From an uncultured Bacilli bacterium (GTDB taxonomy: Bacteria > Bacillota_I > Bacilli_A > RF39 > UBA660), in NCBI GenBank assembly GCA_947632375.1, contig CANRPF010000003.1, positions 33,099 to 97,098 of the forward strand: 64,000 bases of DNA, given 5' to 3'. Each line of letters opens with the position of its first letter. Positions within the stretch are counted from its first letter, which is position 1. A model generated the notes under the pieces. It was not told the DNA's origin, ran no database searches, and saw nothing but the letters and a program-made list of their open reading frames with translations. Of the stretch, positions 15,564-25,658 are shown piece by piece. The position numbers were made by a program, and so were the translations under genes.

Positions 15564-18410
15564 ATGGATTATATTAATTTAGGTATAGTAACTGATTATT
15601 CGCTTTTAAAAAGTTTAATAACTGTTGATACGTTAATTAATTATGCAATAGATAATAATATATCTGTATTAGGAATGTTAAACGATAATTTATATGGTAC
15701 TATGGATTTTTATACAAAATGTAAAAAAAATAAAATAAAGCCTATAATTGGATTAATACATAACATTGATGAATTAAAGTATTATATATATCCTAAAAAT
15801 TATAATGGATTAATAGATTTATTTAATGAATTGTATTTAACAGATAATTTAATTATAGTTATTCCTTATGAAAGTAAAGAATTATATCAAAAGATAGAAT
15901 CTAAAAATAAATATATATCATATAAAAATAAAGATGAATTAAAAAATGCTTTATTAATTACTAATAATGTAGTTTCATTAAATTTAGTATATAGTTTAAG
16001 TGAACAAGATGTAAAATATGTTAATTATTTACATATGATTGATTCTGGGTTAACAATTAGCAATTTTAATTTTATAGATTATAAAGAAAATATATTTACT
16101 AAAAGTAAAGATAACTTTGATAATTCAACAGCTAAAACTTTTTCTGAATTAATAGATATTAATTATGAAAATGAAAAAAAATATATTCCTACTTATTGTA
16201 ATAATTCATTTGATTTTTTAAAGAATTTAAGTATAAAAGGATTAAAGAAACGTTTAAATGGATTAGTAGATGAAGTTTATAAAAAAAGATTAATATATGA
16301 ATTAGATGTTATTAATAAAATGGGGTATGTAGATTATTTTTTAATAGTTTATGATTATGTAAAGTTTAGCAAAATGAATGATATAATGGTTGGACCAGGA
16401 AGAGGTAGTGCAGCTGGTTCATTAGTATCTTATTCTTTAGGTATAACAGAAATAGACCCTATAAAATATAATTTATTATTTGAAAGATTTCTTAATCCTG
16501 AAAGAATTACTATGCCTGATATAGATATAGATTTCGATGCTCTTAAAAGATATAAAGTTATAGATTATGTTGTAAATAAATATGGAAGAGAAAATGTTTC
16601 TAATATAATGACGTATTCTACTTTATCAAGTAAACAAGTTATTAGAGATGTATCTAAATGTTTAGAAGTTGATCCTAAAATAACTGATAGATTATGTTCT
16701 TTAATTGATGCTAAAAGTAATTTAAAAAGTAATTTAAATGATGAAGTAAAAAAGATGTTAGATCAATTTAGTAATTTAAAAAATGTATATTTAATATCAA
16801 TGAAAATAGAAGGATTAAAAAGACAAATAGGAACTCATGCTGCAGGTATAGTGATAAGTAGTGAAAAGTTAACTAATGTTATTCCTGTTATTAAATCTAA
16901 AGATTCTTATTTAACAGGTTATACTATGGAATATTTAGAAAATTTAGGCCTTTTAAAGATGGATTTTTTAGCGATAAAAGATTTAAGTATATTAGATAGT
17001 ATAATAAAAGCAGTTGAAAATAGAATTGGTAAAAAAATCAATATTAATTCTTTAAAGTTAGATGATAAGAGAACATATAATGCATTTAGTACTGCAAATA
17101 CTAGTGGAGTATTTCAATTTGAAAGTAGTGGAATGAAAAACTTTTTAGAAAAGTTAAAACCTGATTGTTTTGAAGATTTAATTGCAGCACTTGCATTATT
17201 TAGACCTGGACCTATGGGAAATATTGATCATTATATAGATAGGAAGAATGGTAAAGAATTAGTAGTATATCCTCATGAATCATTAGAACCTATTTTAAAA
17301 AGTACTTATGGAATAATAATATATCAAGAGCAAATTATGCAAATATTAAATAAAATGGCTAATTATTCTTATGCTGAAAGCGATTTAATAAGACGTGCTA
17401 TAAGTAAAAAAAAGTTAGATGTTATTAATAGTGAAAAAGATAAATTTCTTAATAATTGTGTAAAAAATGGATATAATTTAAATGTTTCTGAAGAAGTTTT
17501 TGAATTAATTGTTAAATTTGCTAATTATGGTTTTAATAAATCACATTCCGTAGCTTATGCATTAATTGGTTATCAAATGTGTTTTTTAAAAGTACATTAT
17601 CCTATATATTTTTATACAGCATTATTAAATTTTAATATAGGTAGTGAAAGTAAAACAAAGGAATATATAGATTGTTTAAAAGAATTACATATTGAAGTTT
17701 TAAAACCCGATATAAATTTAAGTACAGATAAATATCAAGTAATAGATAATAAATTATTATTGCCATTTAATATTATAAAAAATATTGGATCGAATGTTAG
17801 TTTAGCTATTACACAAGAAAGAAATGAAAAATTTTTAAATTATTTTGATTTTGTAAAAAGAATAATTGGAACTAATATAGGTGAAAAAACAATAGAATTA
17901 TTAATATTAGCAGGATGTTTAGATTCATTTAATTTAACAAGAAGAACTATGATTGAAAATATGAAAGATGCTATAACGTATTCTGAGTTATTAAGTGGTA
18001 TAGATGATTTTTTAGTAAGTATTCCTAATATTAAAGAATATGATGAATATAGTGAAGATGAATTAATTAAAAAAGAACAAGAATTATATGGTTTTTATAT
18101 TTCAAATCATCCAATAAGTAAATATAATAATTCTGTAAAATTAAATAACATAACATCTTATTTTGATAAGGTGATAGATATTGTTGTTTATATTGAAGAA
18201 ATAAAAACTATAAAAACTAAAAAGGATGAAAATATGGCATTTATTGTAGGTAGTGATGAATATGCTAAAAAAGACTTTATAGTTTTTCCTAATAAATATA
18301 ATTTAGTTGTTCAATTAAAAAGAAAAGATATTGTAAGAATTGTAGGTAAAGTAGAAAGAAGAGTAAATAAATATCAAATAGTTGTAGATAAAATAAAAAA
18401 GGTTGATTAA
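15564..18410 (+). CDS. dnaE: DNA polymerase III alpha subunit, DnaE type
   Basis: A replicative/lesion polymerase of the C family. The polymerase core shows GPGRGSAAGSLVSYSLG (about 277-293) and the catalytic PDIDIDFD (about 317-324), then IGTHAAGIVIS and FNKSHSVAYALIGYQ. A C-terminal OB-like segment follows the helix-hairpin-helix region. The N-terminal PHP domain has lost its metal-binding His residues (INLGIVTDYS where active ones have HxHS), so no proofreading is expected. The 948-residue length is short for DnaE1 and close to Gram-positive DnaE3. Start chosen at ATG 15564 after GAGGTGACT; the longer frame overlaps the divergent gene. Confidence 0.93.
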   Translation: MDYINLGIVTDYSLLKSLITVDTLINYAIDNNISVLGMLNDNLYGTMDFYTKCKKNKIKPIIGLIHNIDELKYYIYPKNYNGLIDLFNELYLTDNLIIVIPYESKELYQKIESKNKYISYKNKDELKNALLITNNVVSLNLVYSLSEQDVKYVNYLHMIDSGLTISNFNFIDYKENIFTKSKDNFDNSTAKTFSELIDINYENEKKYIPTYCNNSFDFLKNLSIKGLKKRLNGLVDEVYKKRLIYELDVINKMGYVDYFLIVYDYVKFSKMNDIMVGPGRGSAAGSLVSYSLGITEIDPIKYNLLFERFLNPERITMPDIDIDFDALKRYKVIDYVVNKYGRENVSNIMTYSTLSSKQVIRDVSKCLEVDPKITDRLCSLIDAKSNLKSNLNDEVKKMLDQFSNLKNVYLISMKIEGLKRQIGTHAAGIVISSEKLTNVIPVIKSKDSYLTGYTMEYLENLGLLKMDFLAIKDLSILDSIIKAVENRIGKKININSLKLDDKRTYNAFSTANTSGVFQFESSGMKNFLEKLKPDCFEDLIAALALFRPGPMGNIDHYIDRKNGKELVVYPHESLEPILKSTYGIIIYQEQIMQILNKMANYSYAESDLIRRAISKKKLDVINSEKDKFLNNCVKNGYNLNVSEEVFELIVKFANYGFNKSHSVAYALIGYQMCFLKVHYPIYFYTALLNFNIGSESKTKEYIDCLKELHIEVLKPDINLSTDKYQVIDNKLLLPFNIIKNIGSNVSLAITQERNEKFLNYFDFVKRIIGTNIGEKTIELLILAGCLDSFNLTRRTMIENMKDAITYSELLSGIDDFLVSIPNIKEYDEYSEDELIKKEQELYGFYISNHPISKYNNSVKLNNITSYFDKVIDIVVYIEEIKTIKTKKDENMAFIVGSDEYAKKDFIVFPNKYNLVVQLKRKDIVRIVGKVERRVNKYQIVVDKIKKVD

Positions 18411-18427
18411 ATTTAATCAACTTTTTA
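18396..18427. terminator. Bidirectional terminator between dnaE and rpsD
   Basis: A 20-base perfect palindrome at 18402-18421 (arms GTTGATTAAA and TTTAATCAAC) has A run on the left and T run on the right; the dnaE stop lies inside it. Confidence 0.85.
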
Positions 18428-19027
18428 TCTATTATAGAATTCAACGATAAGTGATTCGTTAATTTCAGCATTTAATTCATTTCTTTCAGGTAATCTTAAA
18501 TAAGTACCTGTTAATTTTTTATTATCAAATTCAACAAAAGCAGGAGTTTTAATATTTAACTCTAATGTATTCTTTATAGCTTTATGTTCTAATGAATTTT
18601 CTTTAACACTGATAACATCACCAGGTTTGCAAGTGTAGCTAGGTATATTTACTTTTTTACCATTTACTAAAATGTGTCCATGATTAACAATTTGTCTTGC
18701 ACCACGTCTAGTAGTAGATAAACCCATTCTATAAACTAAATTATCTAGTCTACTTTCAAGTAATCTTAAGAAATTTTCACCTTGAATACCCTTCATTTTA
18801 GAAGCTTTTTCAAAAGTTCTTCTAAATTGTTTTTCATTTAATCCATACATAAATCTAACTTTTTGTTTTTCTTGTAATTGGATTCCATATTCACTTGTCT
18901 TTTTTCTTCTACTTGTTCCATGAATTCCTGGAGCATATGGTTTACGAGCTAACTCTTTACCATTTTCTAATGTTGAAAAACCTAATCTACGAGATTTTTT
19001 GTATGAAGGTCCTGTATATCTTGACAT
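18425..19027 (-). CDS. rpsD: 30S ribosomal protein S4
   Basis: A 200-residue primary 16S rRNA-binding protein. [16 protein letters not shown] at the start, [16 protein letters not shown] and the S4 RNA-binding domain [20 protein letters not shown] and [14 protein letters not shown] are unmistakable. The N-terminal zinc cysteines are absent. It stands alone, as in Bacillus, with a structured leader and its own strong promoter, consistent with S4 autoregulation. Confidence 0.97.
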   Translation of the reverse strand: MSRYTGPSYKKSRRLGFSTLENGKELARKPYAPGIHGTSRRKKTSEYGIQLQEKQKVRFMYGLNEKQFRRTFEKASKMKGIQGENFLRLLESRLDNLVYRMGLSTTRRGARQIVNHGHILVNGKKVNIPSYTCKPGDVISVKENSLEHKAIKNTLELNIKTPAFVEFDNKKLTGTYLRLPERNELNAEINESLIVEFYNR

Positions 19028-19169
19028 ATTTATCTCCTTTCTTTAATTTTACGTTTGTTGGTTTAAATTATTAATAGGGTGTTATTTATTCTTTCACTTT
19101 GGCAGCAAGCTACTAGATTCAAGAAATAAACACAATTACTAATATTTAAATCTCTGCCACAAATACGCA
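19028..19169 (-). promoter_or_regulatory. rpsD leader RNA (S4 autoregulatory element)
   Basis: The leader of about 140 bases upstream of rpsD contains long complementary arms (plus-strand GTGTTATTTATTCTT at 19079-19093 and AAGAAATAAACAC at 19121-19133). It also has a second pairing GGCAG (19101-19105) with CTGCC (19154-19158) that crosses the first helix, making a pseudoknot possible. Firmicute rpsD leaders are known to bind S4 through a pseudoknot near the ribosome site. The pairing is seen; the assignment is inference. Confidence 0.65.
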
Positions 19170-19175
19170 ATTAAA

Positions 19176-19203
19176 ATTATACAATAAATATTTAATTTGT
19201 CAA
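19176..19203 (-). promoter_or_regulatory. Promoter of rpsD
   Basis: Minus strand consensus -35 TTGACA (19203-19198), 16-base spacer and perfect -10 TATAAT (19181-19176). One of the strongest promoters in the window. Confidence 0.8.
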
Positions 19204-19263
19204 TAAAATAAGTATTGCAAAAATATAATAAATATTTATAATAATACATCAAGAAGGTGTCTT

Positions 19264-19908
19264 ATGCAAAAAAGTAGTAGTATAACGTATACTAAAATAG
19301 CAGGCAATACAAAAAGTTTATTAAATAGCGGTAATGATTTATTTGTTAAAGTAAAAAACTCAAATTTAAAAAAAGAATTTTATGATTATTTAGTTTCTTT
19401 AGCTAATTTAGAAATTTCAATATTTGAAAATCCTAAATTAAATACTATATTAAGTAATAGAAGTTTGTTTTATGAAATTGCAAAATATAATATTTTTGAA
19501 AGACTTTTAAAATTATATAAAGAATCATTAGAATTTAATCAAAGTAAATTAGTATTTGTTTTAAAAGGAGAATTAAAAAATATATTAGAATTAATATATC
19601 ATATTGATAGCTATCATTCTTTAAAATTATTACAAGCTAATATGGCTATATTTGCAAAATCAGAAATATATTATAAAGGTTTAGAAGATAAAGCAGTAGA
19701 TTATTATAATGAATTTGTAGAGCAATATGAAGCTTGTAATGATTTTAATGCTAAATATTTAATAGGTTTAAAAATTGATGATTATAAAAAAATTAAAGTT
19801 TCTGAAAAAATTTTAGAAAAAGAATTTTGTATTAAAAGAGAAGAGTTAGTTCAAAAAAATTATGTAAAAGCTAAAGTATTATCTTGGATAAATTTATATA
19901 AAGAATGA
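19264..19908 (+). CDS. Hypothetical helical protein
   Basis: A 214-residue, all-helical, soluble protein with no motif I recognise; segments such as LSNRSLFYEIAKYNIFERLLKLYKESLEF suggest a helical bundle. AGAAGGTGT precedes the ATG. It lies between the divergent rpsD and the rimP operon, which has its own promoter, so it is probably transcribed alone. Confidence 0.6.
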   Translation: MQKSSSITYTKIAGNTKSLLNSGNDLFVKVKNSNLKKEFYDYLVSLANLEISIFENPKLNTILSNRSLFYEIAKYNIFERLLKLYKESLEFNQSKLVFVLKGELKNILELIYHIDSYHSLKLLQANMAIFAKSEIYYKGLEDKAVDYYNEFVEQYEACNDFNAKYLIGLKIDDYKKIKVSEKILEKEFCIKREELVQKNYVKAKVLSWINLYKE

Positions 19909-19916
19909 TTATTTAC

Positions 19917-19946
19917 TTTACAAATTATAATTAATAATGTTATAAT
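19917..19946 (+). promoter_or_regulatory. Promoter of the rimP-nusA-infB operon
   Basis: -35 TTTACA (19917-19922), 18-base spacer, perfect -10 TATAAT (19941-19946). The transcript starts near 19953 and opens with hairpin AAGTGGG/CCCACTT (19962-19981) directly before the ribosome site. Confidence 0.6.
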
Positions 19947-19998
19947 ATCTTTGACAGATTTAAGTGGGCAGAATCCCACTTTTATTTATGGAGGGAAT

Positions 19999-20250
19999 AT
20001 GGATAAGATTTTAGAACGTATTAAAGAATTAATTACAGAGCCAATTAGTAAATTAGATATGGTAGTTGATTCTATTGAATATGTTAAGGTTGGCAAAACT
20101 AATTCACTAAATATAGTATTGGATAGAGTAAATGGTATAGATTTAGATTCTATAGTAGAAGCTACTAATATAATTAATCCAATATTAGATGAATATGATT
20201 TAATTGATGAATCTTATGTTGTTGATATTTCTAGTAAGGAAAGAGGTTAA
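19999..20250 (+). CDS. rimP: Ribosome maturation factor RimP, N-terminal domain only
   Basis: RimP assists 30S maturation. The 83 residues match the N-terminal alpha/beta domain (LDRVNGIDLDSIVEATNIINPILDE and YVVDISSKERG), ending at the point where the usual C-terminal SH3-like domain (about 60-70 residues) should begin. The stop is two bases before nusA, with no remnant in another frame, so the short form looks genuine. Start chosen at ATG 19999 after GGAGGGAAT. It heads the usual rimP-nusA-ylxR-infB order. Confidence 0.8.
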   Translation: MDKILERIKELITEPISKLDMVVDSIEYVKVGKTNSLNIVLDRVNGIDLDSIVEATNIINPILDEYDLIDESYVVDISSKERG

Positions 20251-20252
20251 TT

Positions 20253-21371
20253 ATGGACGGAAAAGAATTTATAAAAGCAGTAAAAAATATTACAGAAGAA
20301 AAAGGAATTAGCGAAGAAATTGTATATGATGCTATGGAACAAGCATTGATAACAGCTTATAAGAAAAATTTTAAATCAAAAACTAATGTAAAAGTAAATA
20401 TTGATAAAGTAACAGGAGACATTAAAGTATATTCATATTATGTTGTTGTAGATGAATATATTGAAGGTGAAGAATATACTGATGAAGAAGGTAATGTTCA
20501 ATATAAAGAAGCTGAAATCAATGAAGATGCTCAAGTTCTTTTAGAAGATATAAAAGAAAAGTATCCAGATGCTAAAGTTGGGGATGTTATTCAAGAGGAA
20601 GTTACTCCAAAAGATTTTGGTAGAATAGCTGCAAGTACTGCAAAACAAGTTTTAACACAAAAAGTAAGAGAAGCTGAAAAAAATAGTATTATAGAAGAAT
20701 TTAGTGATAAACAAGATGAAATAATGATTGGTGCTCTTGCAATGGAAGATGCAAAAAATTATTATGTGGACTTAGGAAGAACTAGAGGAATATTACCTAA
20801 AAATGAAATTATTCCTGGCGAAAATTTAAAAATGGGAAGCAGTGTAAGAGTTTATATAAGTAAAATTGAAGCAACTACAAAAGGACCATTAATATTATGT
20901 ACAAGAAAACATTTTGGTTTTGTTAAGAGATTGTTTGAAAGTGTTATTCCTGAATTTAAAGAAGGAATCTTAGTTTTACATGGAGTAGCTAGAGAAGCTG
21001 GTGTAAGAAGCAAAGTAGCAGTTTCAAGTCTAAATCCTAATGTAGATCCAATTGGTGCTTGTATTGGTGAAAAAGGTAGTAGAATAGCATCTATACTTGC
21101 TGAATTAAATGGAGAAAAAGTAGATTTGGTATTATATAGTGATGATGAAGCAGAATATATAAAAAATGCATTGAGTCCTGCAAAAGATGTAATAGTAAGC
21201 ATAGTAGATAATACTAAAGAAAGAATTGCTTTAGCTGTTGTAAATGATGAAAATCAACGTTTAGCTATTGGTAAAGGTGGAATAAATATTAAACTTGCTT
21301 CTAAATTAACTAAATATAGAATAAATGTTAAAACTATGGAAGAGATACAAGAAGAAGGAAATAAAAATTAA
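20253..21371 (+). CDS. nusA: Transcription factor NusA
   Basis: NusA binds RNA polymerase and modulates pausing, termination and antitermination. The 372-residue protein has the N-terminal polymerase-binding domain (about 1-125), an S1 domain (about 130-200, DLGRTRGILPKNEIIPGE) and two KH domains (about 205-345, GACIGEKGSRIASILAEL and RLAIGKGGINIKLASKL). It lacks the acidic C-terminal repeats of E. coli, as is normal in Firmicutes. GTTAATT separates it from rimP. Confidence 0.97.
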   Translation: MDGKEFIKAVKNITEEKGISEEIVYDAMEQALITAYKKNFKSKTNVKVNIDKVTGDIKVYSYYVVVDEYIEGEEYTDEEGNVQYKEAEINEDAQVLLEDIKEKYPDAKVGDVIQEEVTPKDFGRIAASTAKQVLTQKVREAEKNSIIEEFSDKQDEIMIGALAMEDAKNYYVDLGRTRGILPKNEIIPGENLKMGSSVRVYISKIEATTKGPLILCTRKHFGFVKRLFESVIPEFKEGILVLHGVAREAGVRSKVAVSSLNPNVDPIGACIGEKGSRIASILAELNGEKVDLVLYSDDEAEYIKNALSPAKDVIVSIVDNTKERIALAVVNDENQRLAIGKGGINIKLASKLTKYRINVKTMEEIQEEGNKN

Positions 21372-21391
21372 ATTGCTAAGAAGGTGAAACT

Positions 21392-21649
21392 ATGAAAAAT
21401 GTAAAAATTCCTATGAGAACTTGCATTGTTACAAAAGAAAAATATCCGAAAAAGGAATTAATTAGAATTGTTAAAAATAAAGAAGGAATGGTATTCATAG
21501 ATTTAAGTGGTAAGCAAAATGGTAAAGGGGTATATTTAAAAAAAGATAAAGAAGTTTTTATGAAAGCTTATAAAAATAGAGTTTTAGATAAAGCATTAGA
21601 AACTAATGTTGACGATTCAATATACCTTGAATTAAATAAATTAATATAG
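21392..21649 (+). CDS. ylxR: YlxR family RNA-binding protein (RnpM)
   Basis: An 85-residue protein with the PMRTCIVTKEKYPKKELIRIV and SGKQNGKGVYLKKD motifs of YlxR. In Bacillus the protein binds RNase P RNA and has been named RnpM. It sits in its conserved place between nusA and infB, with AAGGTGAAACT before the ATG. The L7Ae-like gene often found next to it is absent. Confidence 0.92.
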   Translation: MKNVKIPMRTCIVTKEKYPKKELIRIVKNKEGMVFIDLSGKQNGKGVYLKKDKEVFMKAYKNRVLDKALETNVDDSIYLELNKLI

Positions 21650-21664
21650 AAAGAAGGGATATTT

Positions 21665-23776
21665 ATGACGGTAAAAGATTATGCGTTAGAATCAGGTTTT
21701 TCTGTTCAAGAAGTTTTAGAAACTTGTAAAGAATTAGGCATCAAATGTAGTGAAGCAAGTGATTATTTAGATGATGATGCTATTGTAACCTTAGATATTT
21801 ATTTAGAAGCTAGTGAATCTAGTGATAGAGAAGGTGATTTTCTTGAACGTGATGAGTTAGATGAAGCTGTTGAAAATATAATGTTAGATTCAAAAATAAG
21901 TGCTAAAGAAAACAGTGTAAAGAAACAAAAATTAAAGAAAAAAAGTTCTCAAGAAAATGCAAATAAGAATGAATATTTGAAAAATAAAAAAGCAATGTAT
22001 AAAAATAAAGAAAAACTTCAAGAAAATGAAAGTAATGATAATATTATAGTTTTTAAAGAAGGAATGACTTTAAATGATTTAGCAACTCTTTTAAATGTAG
22101 ATGGTACTAAATTAGTTCAAAAATTATTTACAATGGGTATGATGATTACTTTAAATCAAGCTATAGATTTTGAAAATGCCGAAATAATTGCTTTAGAATA
22201 TGATAAAGTTTTAAAAAGAGAAGAAACTCAAGATATCTCAAATTTTGAAGAGTATGAAATAGTTGATAAAGAAGAAGATTTAATAAATCGTCCACCTGTA
22301 ATTACTATTATGGGCCATGTAGACCATGGAAAAACTTCTCTTTTAGATTATATTAGAAATACGCATGTAGTAGATAAAGAATTTGGTGGAATAACACAAC
22401 ATATAGGTGCTTATCAAATAGATTATAATGGAAATAAGATTACGTTTATAGATACTCCAGGACATGCAGCATTTACTGAAATGAGAGCTAGAGGAGCAAG
22501 TATTACAGATATAGTTATAATTATAGTAGCTGCTGATGATGGTGTTATGCCACAGACAAAAGAAGCAATAGATCATGCTTTAGCAGCAAATGTTCCAATA
22601 GTTGTCGCTGTTAATAAAATAGATAAACCAGGAGCAAATCCTGAAAAAATCTTACAAGAAATGGCTGAAAATAATATAACTCCAGAAGTTTGGGGTGGAA
22701 ATGTACCTTTTGTAAATATATCTGCAAAGACAGGTGAAGGTGTTGATAAATTATTAGAAACTCTTCTTGCAATAAGTGAAATGGAAAATCTTAAGGCTAA
22801 TCCAAATAGATATGCTATAGGTACAGTTATAGAATCACGTGTTGATAAAGCAATAGGCGGTGTTGCAACATTATTGATTCAAAATGGAACTTTAAGATTA
22901 GGAGATCCTATTGTAGTTGGAACAGCTCATGGTAGAGTAAGAACTTTTAAAAATGATTTAGGAGAAAATATCGTAGAAGCAGGACCTAGTACACCTGTTG
23001 AAATAACAGGCTTATCTGATAATCCATCAGCTGGCGATAAATTTATGGCTTTTGCTTCTGAAAAGGTTGCACGTGAAATCGCAGAGAAACGTTTAATTCA
23101 ATCTAAGTCAAATATAAAAAAGGAAGTTGTAACTTTTGATAGTTTATTTGAAAAATTACAATCTGGTATTAAAGAGATAAATGTTGTTTTAAAATGTGAT
23201 GTTCGTGGTAGTGAAGAAGCTGTTAAGAATGCCTTAGAAAAAATAGATGTAGAAGGTGTAAGAGTTAAAGTCATAAGAAGTGGTATTGGTACTATAACAG
23301 AATCTGATATAGTACTTGCTAATGCTAGTGATGCTATAGTTATAGGCTTTAATGTAGTTCCAAATTCAATAACTAAAGAAATAGCTAAAGAATATAATGT
23401 TGAAATGAGACTTTATACAATTATATATAAATTAGTTGAAGAAATGGAACTAGCAATGAAAGGGATGTTAGAACCAATATATGAAGAAAAAGTTATAGGT
23501 TCTTGCCAAGTAAAAAAGATATTTACTTATTCTAAAATAGGAAAAATAGCAGGAGTAATGGTAACTGATGGTGTTATAAAAAATAATGCTAAAGTTAGAA
23601 TTATAAGAGATGGAGTAATTATTTTCGATGGTAAAATAGGTAGTTTACAACGTGAAAAAGACTCTGTTAAAGAAGTTAAAGCTGGATATGAATGTGGTCT
23701 TACAATTGATAATTATAATGACATAAAAGAAAATGATATATTTGAAGCTTATGAAGAAGTAGAAATAAAAAGATAG
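21665..23776 (+). CDS. infB: Translation initiation factor IF-2
   Basis: A GTPase that brings initiator tRNA to the 30S subunit. An IF2-N module lies at about 1-50, a Lys-rich linker at 75-120 and a second IF2-N-like module at about 130-195. The G domain begins at about 215 (G1 [10 protein letters not shown]3 DTPGHAAF, G4 NKID), followed by domains II-IV. The 703 residues are typical for low-GC Gram-positives. It starts 15 bases after ylxR with AGAAGGGAT. Confidence 0.97.
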   Translation: MTVKDYALESGFSVQEVLETCKELGIKCSEASDYLDDDAIVTLDIYLEASESSDREGDFLERDELDEAVENIMLDSKISAKENSVKKQKLKKKSSQENANKNEYLKNKKAMYKNKEKLQENESNDNIIVFKEGMTLNDLATLLNVDGTKLVQKLFTMGMMITLNQAIDFENAEIIALEYDKVLKREETQDISNFEEYEIVDKEEDLINRPPVITIMGHVDHGKTSLLDYIRNTHVVDKEFGGITQHIGAYQIDYNGNKITFIDTPGHAAFTEMRARGASITDIVIIIVAADDGVMPQTKEAIDHALAANVPIVVAVNKIDKPGANPEKILQEMAENNITPEVWGGNVPFVNISAKTGEGVDKLLETLLAISEMENLKANPNRYAIGTVIESRVDKAIGGVATLLIQNGTLRLGDPIVVGTAHGRVRTFKNDLGENIVEAGPSTPVEITGLSDNPSAGDKFMAFASEKVAREIAEKRLIQSKSNIKKEVVTFDSLFEKLQSGIKEINVVLKCDVRGSEEAVKNALEKIDVEGVRVKVIRSGIGTITESDIVLANASDAIVIGFNVVPNSITKEIAKEYNVEMRLYTIIYKLVEEMELAMKGMLEPIYEEKVIGSCQVKKIFTYSKIGKIAGVMVTDGVIKNNAKVRIIRDGVIIFDGKIGSLQREKDSVKEVKAGYECGLTIDNYNDIKENDIFEAYEEVEIKR

Positions 23777-23787
23777 TAGGGATATTT

Positions 23788-24138
23788 ATGAATCAAATCA
23801 AACTAAAAAGAATAGCATCTTCAATAGTTAAAGAAGTAAGTGATATTTTAAATAACGTTGCAAGAGATCGTTTAATGCATACTATTACTATAACTGATTG
23901 TGAAGTAACAAATGATTTGAGTTTTGCAAAAGTTTATTTCACTTGTGCTTTAGATATTGATAAAGAAAGTATAGAAAAAGAATTAGAAGAAGCATCTTCT
24001 TTTATAAGACATGAGTTATCTGAAAGAATAGATATAAGACATACTCCAAAGTTAATTTTTAAATTTGATGAATCAATTGAATATGGAAATCATATAGAAG
24101 AGAAAATAAAAGAAATACATGAAAAGGAAAATGTTTAG
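23788..24138 (+). CDS. rbfA: Ribosome-binding factor A
   Basis: RbfA is a cold-shock-type 16S processing factor with a KH-like fold. The 116 residues match the family (KRIASSIVKEVSDIL at the start, LSFAKVYFTC, and IRHELSERIDIRHTPKLIF with the conserved RH-PEL-like element). It lies 11 bases after infB, and its end overlaps possible upstream starts of truB. Confidence 0.95.
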   Translation: MNQIKLKRIASSIVKEVSDILNNVARDRLMHTITITDCEVTNDLSFAKVYFTCALDIDKESIEKELEEASSFIRHELSERIDIRHTPKLIFKFDESIEYGNHIEEKIKEIHEKENV

Positions 24139-24163
24139 AAATAAACATTTTTTTGGTAATAAT

Positions 24164-25006
24164 ATGAACGGATTATTAATTATAAATAAAGAAAAAAATT
24201 ATACTTCTAGAGATGTTGTAAATATAGTATCCAAATATATAAATGAAAAAAAAGTAGGACATACAGGAACGCTAGATCCAATAGCAGAAGGAGTATTAGT
24301 TTTAACAATAGGTAAATGTACTAAATTATCTAATTTAATTACTCATGAATATAAAGAATATATTGCAGAATTTGAATTAGGATTTGTTACTGATACATTA
24401 GATATTACAGGAAAAGTTTTAAAAACTAGCCAAAAATCAGTTGATATATCTGATATTAAAAAAGTTATATTAAGTTTTATAGGAAAATATAAAACAACTG
24501 TCCCAAAATATAGTGCTATTAAAATAAATGGCAAAAAATTATACGAATATGCAAGAAATAATATAGAAGTAGAATTACCCACTAGAGAATTTGAAATAAA
24601 AGATATAAAGATTTTAGAAATAAAAAATAATAAAGTAATTATAAAATGTTTAGTATCTAAAGGAACTTATATAAGAAGTTTAATAAGAGATATAGGAGAA
24701 AAATTAGGTGTATATGCAACTATGACTAATTTAAAAAGAACTAAACTAGGTAATTTTAAAATAGAAGATAGCTATAAATTAGAAGATATAAAAAAAGGTA
24801 ATTATAAATTAATTACAGTAGAAGAATTATATAAAGATTATCCTATAATTAATATAGATGATAATTTATATAAAATAATAAAAAATGGAAATGTTTTAGA
24901 TAATATTTATAATAGTAAATATATACTTTTTTATTATAATAATAAATTAATTTCATTATATTATGAATATGAAAAAAGTAGGATTAAGCCTCTGATTCAG
25001 TTTTAG
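24164..25006 (+). CDS. truB: tRNA pseudouridine-55 synthase TruB
   Basis: TruB makes pseudouridine 55 in the tRNA T loop. NGLLIINKEKNYTSRDVV and GHTGTLDPIAEGVL are the family hallmarks; catalytic Asp is residue 38 in TLDP. KGTYIRSLIRDIGEKL follows at about 180. I choose ATG 24164, which gives the normal MNGLL start; in-frame ATGs at 24119 and 24131 inside rbfA would add an unusual basic extension. The last codons overlap the convergent membrane-protein gene by 23 bases. Confidence 0.93.
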   Translation: MNGLLIINKEKNYTSRDVVNIVSKYINEKKVGHTGTLDPIAEGVLVLTIGKCTKLSNLITHEYKEYIAEFELGFVTDTLDITGKVLKTSQKSVDISDIKKVILSFIGKYKTTVPKYSAIKINGKKLYEYARNNIEVELPTREFEIKDIKILEIKNNKVIIKCLVSKGTYIRSLIRDIGEKLGVYATMTNLKRTKLGNFKIEDSYKLEDIKKGNYKLITVEELYKDYPIINIDDNLYKIIKNGNVLDNIYNSKYILFYYNNKLISLYYEYEKSRIKPLIQF

Positions 25007-25019
25007 ATCCTACTTTTTT
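24972..25019. terminator. Bidirectional terminator in the overlap of convergent genes
   Basis: AAAAAAGTAGGAT (24972-24984) pairs with ATCCTACTTTTTT (25007-25019). The loop holds the end of truB and the end of the minus-strand gene. Confidence 0.75.
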
Positions 25020-25658
25020 TATTATTGTATAAATTATAGATAATAATAATGTCGATATAATTATTATTACAAAATTACTTGTTAAATCTATTATTAATTT
25101 ATTAAACTCAACACTTTTAGAAATATCATTTATAACTGTATAACAAATTGTATCTAATGTATATGGAATAAAAAGTGATAATGAAAATGCTATAAATGTA
25201 TTAGTATATGGTGTCATTGCTTCGTATAAAATCATTATTATTGTATGACTTATATAGAAAAGTAAAATAAGTGATATTACATTTAATATATTAGGATAAT
25301 ATATTGAAAAGTTAAAAATACTTATATAATTTGGTGTTAATGTTTGTTTTAAAGCTACGTCTAATTCTAAAGTTTCATAGTTGCTAGGTATAGAAGCCAT
25401 TATTGACAAAAGTAAATTAAATACTAAAAATAATATAGATGTTATTATTACTATTTTATGTGCTTCTTTAAAACTTGTTTTATTTCTAATTAATATAATT
25501 AAAAGAAATGTTATTGGATATATAAATGAAGTAGTACTAACTTCTAATATATTTTTAGGTTCTATAAAAATTTTTTTAATACTAAATATACTACATATTA
25601 TTAAAAGAATAATTAATAGCATTTTTTCTATAGTTAAATATTTCCCCGTTTTATTCAT
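24984..25658 (-). CDS. Multi-helix membrane protein, possibly VUT/YhhQ-like
   Basis: A 224-residue integral membrane protein with about six helices. FIYPITFLLIILIRNKTSFKEA resembles the VUT (queuosine precursor transporter) element in which a Tyr-Pro pair precedes a helix and a short EvyGkk-like turn, and DTICYTVI near residue 170 resembles that family's DT-xF. The match is weak and the acidic EVYG motif is missing, so this is tentative. AGGTGATAGT precedes the ATG. Confidence 0.6.
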   Translation of the reverse strand: MNKTGKYLTIEKMLLIILLIICSIFSIKKIFIEPKNILEVSTTSFIYPITFLLIILIRNKTSFKEAHKIVIITSILFLVFNLLLSIMASIPSNYETLELDVALKQTLTPNYISIFNFSIYYPNILNVISLILLFYISHTIIMILYEAMTPYTNTFIAFSLSLFIPYTLDTICYTVINDISKSVEFNKLIIDLTSNFVIIIISTLLLSIIYTIIKKVGSKTESEA

